Assembly: GCF_900445235.1 (NCBI RefSeq)
Contig: NZ_UFSM01000001.1
Span: 3,797,501-3,861,500, forward strand
Length of the DNA stretch: 64,000 nt
Source of the DNA: Aminobacter aminovorans
Lineage (GTDB): Bacteria > Pseudomonadota > Alphaproteobacteria > Rhizobiales > Rhizobiaceae
Direction: 5' to 3'
Shown here: in pieces, positions 1 to 8,899 of the stretch
How positions within the stretch are numbered: position 1 is the stretch's first letter
Layout of the letters: each line of letters begins with the position of its first letter
The notes under the pieces: model-generated
Told to the model about the DNA's origin: nothing
Seen by the model: only the letters and a program-made list of their open reading frames with translations
The model's database searches: none
Made by a program: the position numbers and the translations under genes

Positions 1-28
1 GCATGACGCGGCAAGCGAGGCCTTGGCT

Positions 29-949
29 ATGCGTGCATTTATCGACAGCGGCCGGGGCTTCGCCTTCGGTGAAGCGATATATCCGGCAGGCGGCGTCTAC
101 GGGCCGCTGAAAGACCGTTATGTGACCTTGCTGATCATCCATGAAGGCAAGGCAAGGATCATCTGCGACGACGAAGAGACGGTGTTGAGCGCAAGAAGCT
201 GCGGCTTCTTCCGCAATGAGCGAAGCATCTCGATGGAGTACACCGAAGGACGGCACACGCGGGTGAGCTGGTGCGAAGGCTATGCCGGAGACGTCAGCGA
301 GGCACTCGCCTCGCGGTTGCGTTCATTGCCGGCCCGGATCCCCCTGCCGCAGCGCATCGAGAGCATTCAGCGTATCGGGGTGGAGCTTGGCGCAGGCTCG
401 GGTTCCAATCTCAACCAGCTTCGCAACGCACTGGGGGAGTCGATCTTTCTCGCCTACTTCCATGAAGCGCAGATGTCCGAGCAGGAGCGGCTGACGCCGC
501 GTTCCGTTCTGCGCGCCCGCTTCTACATCGACGAGAACTATGAAAAGGAAATTACCGTCGAACGCCTGGCCGCGCTTGTGGGTGTCACGCCGCAGCATCT
601 GGTTTCGTCGTTTCGCAAGCACATCGGCGTCACGCCGGTGCGCTATCTCTGGCAGGTCAGGGCCGCTCGCGGCCACTTCCTGCTGCTGCAGACCGGCCTG
701 CCGATCTCCGACATCGCCTATCAGTGCGGCTACAAGAACCCGTTCCATTTCTCCAGGCAGATATCCGAACAGTTCGGCATGTCGCCGCGCCAGGTTCGCG
801 AAAACAAGGGCTACCGCATGGCAAGCGACATCGCCGAAGGCGCTGGCGACACCGCCTATGGCATGGCGCTTCCCGACACGACGGTGCTCCAGCCCGCGCC
901 GTCACCGGCGATGGCGGTAGAAGATCCGGCCGGCTCGACGGCTCCCTGA
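29..949 (+). CDS. AraC-family transcriptional regulator
   Basis: A protein of about 306 residues. The C-terminal third, roughly residues 165-265, is a double helix-turn-helix AraC/XylS DNA-binding domain with the typical second-helix signature SDIAYQCGYKNPFHFSRQ followed by FGMSPRQVR. The N-terminal 150 residues look like a cupin-type sensor but show no diagnostic motif. ATG at 29 is preferred over TTG at 23 because GCGAGG lies about 8 bases upstream of it. The frame is open to the window edge, so an earlier start cannot be excluded. The C-terminus after residue 265 is a low-complexity Ala/Pro tail. The gene converges on the monooxygenase/peptide-transporter operon and may or may not control it; the inducer is unknown. 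Confidence 0.85.
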   Translation: MRAFIDSGRGFAFGEAIYPAGGVYGPLKDRYVTLLIIHEGKARIICDDEETVLSARSCGFFRNERSISMEYTEGRHTRVSWCEGYAGDVSEALASRLRSLPARIPLPQRIESIQRIGVELGAGSGSNLNQLRNALGESIFLAYFHEAQMSEQERLTPRSVLRARFYIDENYEKEITVERLAALVGVTPQHLVSSFRKHIGVTPVRYLWQVRAARGHFLLLQTGLPISDIAYQCGYKNPFHFSRQISEQFGMSPRQVRENKGYRMASDIAEGAGDTAYGMALPDTTVLQPAPSPAMAVEDPAGSTAP

Positions 950-1061
950 CCAAGCCTGGGAGGAGCCGACAGCGAACCTGCAGCTCCCAGACTCGAGTGC
1001 CCGACACTGACCTCCAGGCCCTGGGACCGCCGCTTGGCGGCAACCACCATTGTTCAGGGCT

Positions 1062-1691
1062 TCACGCTGCTGCGTCAGGCGGAGTGGGCTCGCCGAGCGA
1101 CAGCATCAGGCGGTTGGCCCAGTTGAAGAATGCCGCACCGTTGATCACGTCGACGATGGCCACGTCGTCAAGACCGGCGCGGCGAAGCTCGTCGATATGG
1201 CTTTCCGTGAGGCCGTGGGGCGTCCTGGTCAGGGCGGCGGAGGCGTCGATGATGGCATTCCAGCTCGGATCGATATCCGTGTAGATGCCCTCGTCGAGCA
1301 GTTTCTGGACATCTTCGCTGCGCTTGGAGTGCTGCCAGGCAAAGCGCGAATGCACGGAGGCGCAGAAGATGCAGCCATTGGTGCGCGACGCAGCGGTCGC
1401 TGCGATCTCGCGTTCGGCTCGCGGCAGGCCGCTTTTGGTGTTGTAGAAGATGTCCTTGTCGGTCCTGGTGCGTGCGCCGAGAATATCGGGATCGCGCGCC
1501 AGCAGCATGAAATAGGGCGACTTGGCGCGGGAGGGATCGACCAGGCCGGCATGGTGGCGGTCGGTCAGCTCGTCCTGGGCCAACGGCTGCAGCCAGGGAA
1601 CCCAGCCGAGTTCATCGCGGGTGAAGACATTCGGTTCGATGTTGTCGGGATAGGTGATTACTTGATCGGTCATGTCGTTGGTCCCTGTCAT
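1062..1691 (-). CDS. Alkylhydroperoxidase-domain protein (Avi_7169-like)
   Basis: A 209-residue AhpD/CMD-fold protein. The central motif GCIFCASVHSRFA provides the CxxC plus downstream His expected of the AhpD catalytic centre, so a peroxidase or thiol-disulfide role is plausible. Length, N-terminus and gene context match the TIGRFAM family named after Avi_7169, which always travels with a CMD partner and a luciferase-like monooxygenase. The start overlaps the stop of the upstream CMD gene by four bases (ATGA), so translation is coupled and this is the last gene of a seven-gene operon. The partner lacks the CxxC, so this subunit probably carries the redox chemistry. Substrate unknown. Confidence 0.8.
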   Translation of the reverse strand: MTGTNDMTDQVITYPDNIEPNVFTRDELGWVPWLQPLAQDELTDRHHAGLVDPSRAKSPYFMLLARDPDILGARTRTDKDIFYNTKSGLPRAEREIAATAASRTNGCIFCASVHSRFAWQHSKRSEDVQKLLDEGIYTDIDPSWNAIIDASAALTRTPHGLTESHIDELRRAGLDDVAIVDVINGAAFFNWANRLMLSLGEPTPPDAAA

Positions 1692-2311
1692 TCCGCCGCA
1701 TCGAGGCGGTCGGCGGCAAACTTCCTGTCGAGCACACGCAGACCGGCCACCACCCTGATCTGGAAGGCGAGGAAGGCGATGATCTGCGACAGCGTTACGA
1801 TGCCGGTCGTGCTCCAGCCGGCGTCGAGCAGCGCCTGAAGCGCTGCCGGACTGGCGTCACGTGGGTGCAGCACCAGCAGATGCGCATGTTCGAGCCCGGC
1901 CACGAGCTTCGGTCCCAGGACCTCGCGGCTCGCCTCGGCGACGCGATAGGACGGGCCGGTCACATTTTCCCGCGTCAGCGGCCCCTGGGGATAGGCACCG
2001 TAGGGACCGCTGGCCTTGCCCTGCCGCACCTCATGCGCGATGGCGCTTGCCAGCGCCTTGGACGGCTTTTCCTGGTCGAACTTGTCGAGATAGTGCTTCG
2101 TCACCCGGTCGTCGCCATGCAGTCCGACGACGAAGCTCGCGATCGCAAAGCGCTCGCGGACGGAAACCTGGCTCTGGTCGTCCGGGTCGAACAGCGCGAT
2201 ATAGCTCTTCTGTGCGTTGTCGCGGGCCTCGACGCGGTCATAGCGGATGAGGTCGAGCCTGGAGCCGACAACAATGCCGGCAAGCTCGTCGATGATATCG
2301 GGATTGCTCAT
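1688..2311 (-). CDS. CMD-domain protein (Avi_7170-like)
   Basis: A 207-residue protein of the carboxymuconolactone-decarboxylase/AhpD fold in the family named after Avi_7170. It has no CxxC motif, unlike the AhpD-like protein directly downstream, so it may be a non-catalytic or differently active partner. A good ribosome-binding site (GGAGG, spacing 8) precedes the ATG. It sits 15 bases after the luciferase-like monooxygenase and overlaps the next gene by four bases. The conserved three-gene neighbourhood suggests the two CMD proteins handle a product or by-product, such as a peroxide, of the flavin monooxygenase. That is inference; no substrate has been shown from sequence. Confidence 0.75.
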   Translation of the reverse strand: MSNPDIIDELAGIVVGSRLDLIRYDRVEARDNAQKSYIALFDPDDQSQVSVRERFAIASFVVGLHGDDRVTKHYLDKFDQEKPSKALASAIAHEVRQGKASGPYGAYPQGPLTRENVTGPSYRVAEASREVLGPKLVAGLEHAHLLVLHPRDASPAALQALLDAGWSTTGIVTLSQIIAFLAFQIRVVAGLRVLDRKFAADRLDAAE

Positions 2312-2326
2312 GGTTCTGGCCTCCGT

Positions 2327-3355
2327 TCAGGCAACGAGTTTCGGGGAGTGTGGTATCGACCTGCCCCAGCCGAGCGCAGGCGCAACCTTCTGGGCGGTGA
2401 GTTCGATCGAGCGCAGCGTGCGCTCATGGCCGGGGTCGACCGAATGGACCTGGAACACGACGTCGGTGGCACGCCTGAGGCTGGTGTCGGCCGCAAGACT
2501 GGCGATTACCGCATCGGGCGAGCCCGCATGGGTGTCGAATGCGGTCGCAAGCTGCTCGACACTGTCGCCCGGCGCGGTATGGCCGGTGGCGATGAAATGA
2601 TCGCGCACACGGCGCAGCCCCTTCTCCGCAAGCTGCAGGGCTTCCGAATGGCTGTCGGCCACAAACAGGCTGCGTGAGCCCAGGATGCGCGGGGCGACAT
2701 CCGCAGGCAGTGCCTTGAGATAGGCGTCGATGATCGGGTTCTGCACCTCGTCCAAGGCGGCGCTCGGATTGTCCTTGGGGCGTGGTTGCGTCCGCGACAG
2801 CATCAGGCCATCGCCGGCGAGACCGGCACGACGACCGCCTTCGATCGAGAAGGTCGCCTGCCAGATCCGGCCGGCAAGCGTTGGGGCGGCCGGATAGAGC
2901 GTGTCGTCACCGTCGAACGGCTTGCCGGCAAAGGCGCTGCGCAAAACTTGGAGATGCGCATCGAGCAGCTCGCCGCGCCTGATACTGTCCAGTCCGAAGG
3001 CGGTGAAGGACGACGGCGTTCCGCCCGAGCCGACGCCCAGTTCAAGCCGTCCGCCCGAGATGAGGTCGAGCACGGCGGCGTCCTCGGCGACACGCAGCGC
3101 ATTTTCCAGCGGCAGCGTAATGATCCCGGTGCCGAGCCGGATGGTGCGGGTGCGGGCGGCGACATTGGCAAGCAGGATCAGCGGCGACGGCAGCCCGCCT
3201 TCGGCGGCGCGGAAATGATGCTGCGCCACCCAGGCCGTGTCGAAACCCTGTCGCTCGGCGGTGAGGATCTGTTCGGTGGCGAAACGGTAGCGGTCGGCCG
3301 GCGATGCCTCCTCGAGCAGGCGGGTGAAAAATCCGAGTCTTTTCCTCTCGGTCAT
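2327..3355 (-). CDS. Luciferase-like flavin monooxygenase (KPN_01858-like)
   Basis: A 342-residue bacterial-luciferase-superfamily TIM barrel. The segments DTAWVAQHHFRAAEG near residue 40 and LGTGIITLPLENALRVAED near residue 95 are typical of FMNH2-dependent LLM monooxygenases. It most resembles the putative FMN-dependent monooxygenase family named after KPN_01858. The ATG at 3355 overlaps the stop of the ABC ATPase gene by one base (TGATG); a TTG three bases upstream is less likely. Co-transcription with a peptide-type importer suggests it oxidises an imported compound, possibly desulfurising or N-/S-oxidising it. No flavin reductase gene is visible nearby. Family confidence is high; reaction unknown. 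Confidence 0.85.
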   Translation of the reverse strand: MTERKRLGFFTRLLEEASPADRYRFATEQILTAERQGFDTAWVAQHHFRAAEGGLPSPLILLANVAARTRTIRLGTGIITLPLENALRVAEDAAVLDLISGGRLELGVGSGGTPSSFTAFGLDSIRRGELLDAHLQVLRSAFAGKPFDGDDTLYPAAPTLAGRIWQATFSIEGGRRAGLAGDGLMLSRTQPRPKDNPSAALDEVQNPIIDAYLKALPADVAPRILGSRSLFVADSHSEALQLAEKGLRRVRDHFIATGHTAPGDSVEQLATAFDTHAGSPDAVIASLAADTSLRRATDVVFQVHSVDPGHERTLRSIELTAQKVAPALGWGRSIPHSPKLVA

Positions 3356-5049
3356 CAAGCAGTTCCTTCAATTGGCTGGACTTTGCGCGCGAGGAAGCCT
3401 GCTCCAGACTTCAGCTTGCGGCCGGGGATCGCGGCGATGAGTTCGCGTGTGTAGTCATGCACCGGACGCTCGAAGACATCTTCGATGCTGCCCTGCTCGA
3501 CCTGCTTGCCGTCGCGCAGCACCGACACGGTGTCGGCAATCTGCCTGACCACGGCGAGGTCGTGCGAAACGAACAGATACGTCAGGCCGAGCGAGCATTG
3601 GAGTTCTTCGAGAAGCTCCAGGATCTGCGCCTGGACCGTGACGTCGAGCGCCGACACGGCTTCGTCAAGAACCAGGATTCCAGGGTTCAGGATGATCGCC
3701 CGGGCGATGGCCACACGCTGCCGCTGTCCGCCTGATAGTGCCGCAGGCAGCCGGGTCAGCGATGCCTCCGGCAGGCCGACCCGCTTGAGGATCGCGTGGA
3801 CGCGTTCCCGGCGCTCGGCCTTGGCCACGGGATCGAAGTTGAGCAAAGGCTCCTCGACGATGTCGAAGATGCTCTGGCGTGGATCGAGCGATGCGAACGG
3901 GTTCTGGTAGACGAGCTGGATGCGCCGTCGAAACTGGCGCAACTGCTCGCCGCGCAGCGACGACACATCCTGGCCATCGACGACGATGCGGCCGGCCTCA
4001 AGCTTCTGGAAGCCTGAAATGGCGCGCACCGTGGTCGTCTTGCCCGAGCCGGATTCGCCAACCAGGGCATGGGTGGTACCGCGCGCGACGTCGAAGGAAA
4101 CGCCATCGACGGCGCAGAGCCGCCGCCCACCCGACAACGGAAAATGCTGGACCAGCCCCTCGACCACGATTGCCGGCTCAGCGTTAGCCAGGGGCTGGTT
4201 CCGCGCGGTCTTCGGCGTGGCAAAAGCCGGCGCGTCGTTGAGCAACTGCCTCGTATAGGCCGACTTTGGCGCGGCGAGCACGTCGGCCACCGTCCCGGCT
4301 TCCTGGATCTGGCCGCCCTGCAGCACCACGATCCGGTCGGCCCTGTCGGCGGCAACGCCGAGGTCATGGGTGACAAGCAAAACCGATGTGCCGGACTCGG
4401 CCCGCAATTCGTCGATCAGGTCGAGCACGCGGCGCTGGACCGTGACGTCGAGCGCGCTCGTCGGTTCGTCGGCGATGATCAAAGCCGGCCGAAGTGCTAT
4501 CGCAATGGCGATCAGCACGCGCTGGCGCATGCCGCCCGAAAGCTGGTGCGGATATTGCCTGGCCCGGAGTTCCGGCTGCGGCAGCCCGACGCGATCGAGC
4601 AGTTCGATAACGCGCTCGTCGATCGCGCGCCGGTCGCCCCAACGATGCACCTTGAGGATTTCGCCGATCTGGTCGCCGATTGTCTTGACCGGATTGAGCG
4701 AACTGACCGGATCCTGCGAGATCAGGCTCACCACCTTGCCGCGGATCGTATCCAGGCGCTTGTCGGCCCAGCCTGAAATGCTGGTGCCGTTCAGCCTGAT
4801 GTCGCCGGCCTCGACGCGACCGTTTTCGGGTAATAGCCCGATCACCGCATGCGCCGTCGTCGACTTGCCGGAGCCGGATTCGCCGACCAGCGCCACCACT
4901 TCGCCCGGCTGCACCGAAAACGAGATGCCGTGGACGACAGTTTCGCGGCGCGTCCCATGGCCATAGGAAACGACCAGCTTGTCGACTTCGAGCACGGGAG
5001 CCGCAGCATCGGCAGGCGCTTTATTGTTGGCCAGTTTCAGTTCGGTCAT
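3355..5049 (-). CDS. Dipeptide/oligopeptide-type ABC transporter, two fused ATPase domains
   Basis: A 564-residue protein with two complete ABC domains, equivalent to DppD fused to DppF. Domain 1 has Walker A GESGSGKST, signature LSGGMRQR, Walker B ALIIADEP and switch His in LLVTHDLG. Domain 2 has GESGSGKTT, LSGGQRQR, ILVLDEA and FVSHDLA. Domain 2 has DEA instead of DEP after the catalytic Glu, which is common and should not abolish activity. The open frame extends 45 codons upstream into the permease gene; the ATG at 5049, overlapping the permease stop by four bases, is the likely start. It energises the permeases encoded immediately upstream. Confidence 0.93.
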   Translation of the reverse strand: MTELKLANNKAPADAAAPVLEVDKLVVSYGHGTRRETVVHGISFSVQPGEVVALVGESGSGKSTTAHAVIGLLPENGRVEAGDIRLNGTSISGWADKRLDTIRGKVVSLISQDPVSSLNPVKTIGDQIGEILKVHRWGDRRAIDERVIELLDRVGLPQPELRARQYPHQLSGGMRQRVLIAIAIALRPALIIADEPTSALDVTVQRRVLDLIDELRAESGTSVLLVTHDLGVAADRADRIVVLQGGQIQEAGTVADVLAAPKSAYTRQLLNDAPAFATPKTARNQPLANAEPAIVVEGLVQHFPLSGGRRLCAVDGVSFDVARGTTHALVGESGSGKTTTVRAISGFQKLEAGRIVVDGQDVSSLRGEQLRQFRRRIQLVYQNPFASLDPRQSIFDIVEEPLLNFDPVAKAERRERVHAILKRVGLPEASLTRLPAALSGGQRQRVAIARAIILNPGILVLDEAVSALDVTVQAQILELLEELQCSLGLTYLFVSHDLAVVRQIADTVSVLRDGKQVEQGSIEDVFERPVHDYTRELIAAIPGRKLKSGAGFLARKVQPIEGTA

Positions 5050-5933
5050 GCCCGGCTCCCGCCGAAGGAGCGGCTGATGCGATTGGCTGACAGCACGACC
5101 AGCACCACGACGATCCCGGGCGCCGTCGTCAGCCACCAGGCTGTCGACACGTAGTTGCGGCCCTCGGCAATCAGCAGGCCCCATTCCGGCGTGGGCGGCG
5201 GCGCGCCATACCCGAGGAAGCCAAGCGTCGAGATGTTGAGGATGGCGTTGCCGAACTGCAGCGCCGCAAAGGCAATGACCGAGGTCAGCGAGTTGGGCAG
5301 GACATGGCGGAACAGCACCGATGTGAAGCTTCCGCCGCTGCCGAAGGCGGCCTCGACATAGTCGCTGCGACGCACGCGGACCACTTCGGACCGAGCCAGC
5401 CGGGCGAAGCTGCCGATCGAGGCTGCGCCGACGGCAATGGCCGCGTTCACCGTGCCGAAGCCGAGCAGGATGATGATGGTGAGCGACAAAAGCAGGCTCG
5501 GGATCGACAGCAGCACATCGACGATGCGCATGACGACATCCTCGATACGCCCGCCGGCAGCGGCAGCGACCACGCCAAGGGCGGTGCCGATGACGAGGCC
5601 GACGCCGACAGCCGCAAAAGCGCCGCTGAGCGAATGGACCGCGCCATAGACGATGCGCGCATAGACGTCGCGACCGAGCGCATCCGTGCCAAGGATATGC
5701 AGCGCGCTGGGTCCGGTGAGCTTTTGGGCAGCCACGCCTTCGGTGCCGCTATGGCCGGTGAACAGCCCGGGCAGCAGCGCCCACATAACGACGATCGAGA
5801 TGACCAGCCAGGCCAGAACCAGGCTGGGCTGGAGTCGTTTCAGCCGTTCGGCGAAGTCTTCACGATCGTAGGCCGCATTTGCGTCCCGGGGCGCCAGGCC
5901 GCCTATGGCGCCCAGTGAATCGATGATGGTCAT
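5046..5933 (-). CDS. Peptide-type ABC permease, DppC-like
   Basis: A 295-residue inner-membrane permease with the DppC N-terminal membrane segment (around VLAWLVISIVVMWALLPGLF) and a BPD_transp_1 domain. The cytoplasmic EAA-type coupling loop reads EAAFGSGGSFTSVLFRHVLP near residue 190. The start at 5933 overlaps the DppB-like stop by four bases, and the stop overlaps the ATPase start by four bases, so the genes are tightly coupled. It forms the translocation pore with the DppB-like protein. The cargo is not necessarily a peptide; it is probably whatever the co-encoded monooxygenase processes. Confidence 0.92.
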   Translation of the reverse strand: MTIIDSLGAIGGLAPRDANAAYDREDFAERLKRLQPSLVLAWLVISIVVMWALLPGLFTGHSGTEGVAAQKLTGPSALHILGTDALGRDVYARIVYGAVHSLSGAFAAVGVGLVIGTALGVVAAAAGGRIEDVVMRIVDVLLSIPSLLLSLTIIILLGFGTVNAAIAVGAASIGSFARLARSEVVRVRRSDYVEAAFGSGGSFTSVLFRHVLPNSLTSVIAFAALQFGNAILNISTLGFLGYGAPPPTPEWGLLIAEGRNYVSTAWWLTTAPGIVVVLVVLSANRISRSFGGSRA

Positions 5934-6874
5934 GCGCTGGCTCCTGCGGGATTGCGAAGACGGGGATCGAAGACCGGGTAGAGAAGATCGACGATCAGAT
6001 TTGTGAGCACGAAGCCGGCAGCGGAAATCAGCACGATCGCCTGCAGGACAGTGACGTCCTGGGTGTTGACGGAAAGGTAGGTCAGCGCGCCGATGCCGTT
6101 GAGGCCGAACACGGTTTCGGTGATGACCGCACCTGCGACGAGCTCGCCGAACAGCACACCGCCGATGGTCAGAACGGGCAGGATGGCGTTGCCAGCGACA
6201 TGGCTCACCAGCACGCGCCTGTGGCTGGCACCCTTGGCCCGGGCCACAGCCACGAACGGACGCGTGCACACCTCGTCGATGCTGCGGATGAGGATCTGCG
6301 CCAGCGGCGCCGAGATCGGCACGGCGATGGCCAGCACCGGCAGCACCAGCATTTCCACTGGTCCGGGATTGATGACGGAGATCAGCTTCAGTCGGAAGGA
6401 AAAGACCTGGATCAGGGCAATGCCGAGCCAGAAGACGGGGATCGAGATGAAGAGCGACGGCAGCGAATGGAGTGTATTGCGCAACCACGCGCTCCGACTG
6501 ACCGTCGCAACATAGGCGATTGCCGCGGCGACCAGAACCGACACGACAAGGGCAATCGCTGCCAGCCGCAAGGTCGTCGGCAAAGTGGTTGCCAGCAGCG
6601 AGGTGACCGGCACGCCGGCGCGGACCGAATAACCGAAATCGCCTGACAGCACCGATTGGAGCGTTGACAGATATTGCTGCCAGGCGGGCACGTCGGCGCC
6701 GTAGGCGACACGAATTTCGGCAAGCTGCTCGGGGCTGAGGCCGAGTTCCGGATTGAGGAACTTGATCAGCACGCCGTCGGACGGCAGCAACTGCAGCAAC
6801 ACGAAGCTGACGGTGAACGCCGCCCAGAGGACGAGCACGGCCTGGCCTATCCGGCCAATGACATATCGCGACAT
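5930..6874 (-). CDS. Peptide-type ABC permease, DppB-like
   Basis: A 314-residue DppB-family permease. It begins with the classic N-terminal helix MSRYVIGRIGQAVLVLWAAF and has the DppB-type coupling loop ARAKGASHRRVLVSHVAGNA near residue 215. About six membrane segments are visible. It lies 66 bases downstream of the binding-protein gene, with a perfect 15-bp hairpin in the gap that probably sets binding protein above permease expression. It pairs with the DppC-like protein downstream. Confidence 0.92.
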   Translation of the reverse strand: MSRYVIGRIGQAVLVLWAAFTVSFVLLQLLPSDGVLIKFLNPELGLSPEQLAEIRVAYGADVPAWQQYLSTLQSVLSGDFGYSVRAGVPVTSLLATTLPTTLRLAAIALVVSVLVAAAIAYVATVSRSAWLRNTLHSLPSLFISIPVFWLGIALIQVFSFRLKLISVINPGPVEMLVLPVLAIAVPISAPLAQILIRSIDEVCTRPFVAVARAKGASHRRVLVSHVAGNAILPVLTIGGVLFGELVAGAVITETVFGLNGIGALTYLSVNTQDVTVLQAIVLISAAGFVLTNLIVDLLYPVFDPRLRNPAGASA

Positions 6875-6901
6875 GAAGGATCTCCGTCGAAGCGATCGGG
6901 A

Positions 6902-6935
6902 GAAAGGTCCCGTCTCACCGGAGACGGGACCTTTC
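6902..6935 (-). terminator. Intercistronic 15-bp perfect hairpin after the binding-protein gene
   Basis: A perfect 15-bp inverted repeat, GAAAGGTCCCGTCTC at 6902-6916 and its complement at 6921-6935, with a four-base loop. It lies in the 66-base gap between the solute-binding-protein stop and the permease start. There is no U-run on the transcribed strand, so it more likely stabilises the 3' end of the binding-protein mRNA, as the malE-malF hairpins do, or acts as a partial terminator. Confidence 0.75.
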
Positions 6936-6940
6936 GGACC

Positions 6941-8590
6941 TCAGTCGCGCGGCGACAGCCAGACGCGATAGAAGGACGGACGCCCGACCGCCTCGAAGGC
7001 GACGTCATGAACGTTGGGCGCGCCGGCAAAGGCCTGCGGTTCCTCGAAGATCGGGATCGCATAGGCCTGGTCGAGCACATAGGCCTGGACCTCGACTGCG
7101 ATCGCCAGCCGCTTGTCGCGGTTCGGCTCGGAGGAGAGCGCCTCGAGAAGGCCGTTGAGCTTGTCGTCGACGAAGCTCTGTACCTTGTCGCTGACGCCGC
7201 CCTTCTGCTGCAGCACGTTGCGGTTCTTCGGGTAATACTGGCTTTTGATGACATCGGGATCGGCGCGGCCGACCATTGCGGGTGCGACTGGGGTCTTCAG
7301 CGGATCGAGGTTGTCGGCAGCCGCACTGCCGGAGTCGCCGGCAAGCACGGAGAGCTTCACGCCGACCTTGTTCCACTGCTGGGCGATCAGCTGCAGCGTT
7401 TCCTTGTTCTGAGGTTGCGGCAGCGATTCATAGGCGGTCAGCACCAGTTCCTTGCCGTCCTTGGTGCGGATGCCGTTGGCGCCAAGCGTCCAGCCCGCCT
7501 CGTCGAGCAGCTTGCCGGCAAGGGTCGGATCATAGGCAAGCTTCGCCGACTGGTCGACATAACCCTGGGCCGCCTTGGCGATGATCGACGTCGCCTGCGG
7601 ATAATTGGCCGAGAAGAGCGTCTCGACGATCTCCTTGGCATTGGTGGCGTGCAGCAGAGCCTGGCGCACCTTGACGTCGGCCACCAACGGATTGTCCGGC
7701 CGGAAGACGACCGAATTGTTCACGCCGCGGGTGCCGGGTGCATAGATCTTGTACTCGGCTGCCTCGACCTGCTTTTCGTCATAGGCCTGGACCTGGCGGA
7801 TGAAATCGGCCTGGCCGGCGAGCAACGCGCCGATGCGCACGCTGTCCTCCGGCGTGATCAGGTACTTGATCTCGTCAAGCAATGCCCTGCCCTGGTGTTT
7901 CAGCTTGGGCGGTCCCCAGGCATAGTCGTCGCGTGCCTTGAGCACGAGTTCGCGGCCGAGCACTTCGCTTTCGACGACGAACGGCCCCGAACCGATGATC
8001 TTGGTCGCATCGCCCAGCTGCTCGAAGGGCAGTTCCAGCGTCTTCGGCGACACCAGGCCCGAGCCGATCACCGACGTGCCCTGCAGGAAGCCCGGCGACG
8101 GCGCCTTGAAGTGGAACTTGACCGTCAGCGGATCGACAACCTCGCTGCGGTCGTAATTGTTGATGACCTCCGAAACCGGCAGCTTCAGCTCCTTGTTGCC
8201 CTTGCCAAAGGTGTCGAAGTTCCTGGCCACGGCGGCAGCATCGAGCGGGGTGCCGTCGGAGAAGGTGACGCCAGGACGCAGCTTGAAGGTGTATTCGGTG
8301 GCAGTGTCGTTGACCGTCCAGGATTCGGCGACCCAGGGCTCGATCTCGAGGGTATTGGGGTTCTGGTAGGTCAGCTTGTCGGTGATCTGGTTCAGCACCC
8401 CGCCATTGGGGTAGAAGCCGCCCGCCGGCGGGTAGAGATTGGTGTGCGCCTGCTGCTCGAGATAGACCAGCGTGCCGCCCTTGACCGGCGTGTCCGACTG
8501 CGCGAAGCCGTTGGCGGCAAAGCCGAGCGACGTCGCCGCCATCAATCCGATCAGCGTGAGTTTGAGTGTCGAACGTCGTGTATGCGACAT
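6941..8590 (-). CDS. ABC solute-binding protein, family 5 (KPN_01854-like)
   Basis: A 549-residue periplasmic binding protein of the SBP_bac_5 (DppA/OppA) family. It opens with a signal peptide: basic MSHTRRSTLKLT, a hydrophobic core and cleavage near NGFAQS. The family pattern NTLEIEPWVAESWTVND followed by FKLRPGVTFSDGTPLDA near residue 100 is clear. Two starts are possible, 8596 and 8590; 8590 is preferred because AAGGGG lies about six bases upstream. It is the first gene of the operon and should deliver the substrate to the DppB/C-like permease. It matches the family that co-occurs with the KPN_01858 monooxygenase. Ligand unknown. Confidence 0.9.
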   Translation of the reverse strand: MSHTRRSTLKLTLIGLMAATSLGFAANGFAQSDTPVKGGTLVYLEQQAHTNLYPPAGGFYPNGGVLNQITDKLTYQNPNTLEIEPWVAESWTVNDTATEYTFKLRPGVTFSDGTPLDAAAVARNFDTFGKGNKELKLPVSEVINNYDRSEVVDPLTVKFHFKAPSPGFLQGTSVIGSGLVSPKTLELPFEQLGDATKIIGSGPFVVESEVLGRELVLKARDDYAWGPPKLKHQGRALLDEIKYLITPEDSVRIGALLAGQADFIRQVQAYDEKQVEAAEYKIYAPGTRGVNNSVVFRPDNPLVADVKVRQALLHATNAKEIVETLFSANYPQATSIIAKAAQGYVDQSAKLAYDPTLAGKLLDEAGWTLGANGIRTKDGKELVLTAYESLPQPQNKETLQLIAQQWNKVGVKLSVLAGDSGSAAADNLDPLKTPVAPAMVGRADPDVIKSQYYPKNRNVLQQKGGVSDKVQSFVDDKLNGLLEALSSEPNRDKRLAIAVEVQAYVLDQAYAIPIFEEPQAFAGAPNVHDVAFEAVGRPSFYRVWLSPRD

Positions 8591-8835
8591 GGCCATCCCC
8601 TTGATAAGGACCGGAAATCGACGCCCTTGGGAGGATCGGGATCGCGCGGTCTGCCTGTTTGCTGACAAAAGGATAGGCGTGGGTATGGGGTGTGTGACAG
8701 GAACTGAGTTCCATCATCGTCGCCGGACGGGAATTAATTCTACTTAGCTTATAGAATTTATGGAATTCGTTGAGTGGTGCCGTCTGAGCGACTGGCCGAG
8801 CCAGGACATGGAGCTGCCGACCTGAAGGCAAATAC

Positions 8836-8899
8836 TAAGGCAAGTACCTTATTTTCCTTGACCAATGCCTTAGACGCGATTACTAAGGCATATGCCTTA
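8836..8899. promoter_or_regulatory. ArsR operator-like palindromes
   Basis: TAAGGCATATGCCTTA at 8884-8899 is a perfect 16-bp palindrome that contains the ArsR start codon at 8892. A second, imperfect copy, TAAGGCAAGTACCTTA, is at 8836-8851. An inverted half-site, ATGCCTTA, lies between them at 8865-8872. Winged-helix ArsR repressors bind such dyads, so autorepression is the simplest reading. Confidence 0.65.

Noticed and set aside
6674..8665. 663-codon open frame opposite the binding-protein gene
   Set aside because: Antisense shadow of a clear SBP_bac_5 gene; the translation is low-complexity and without motifs, as expected in GC-rich DNA.
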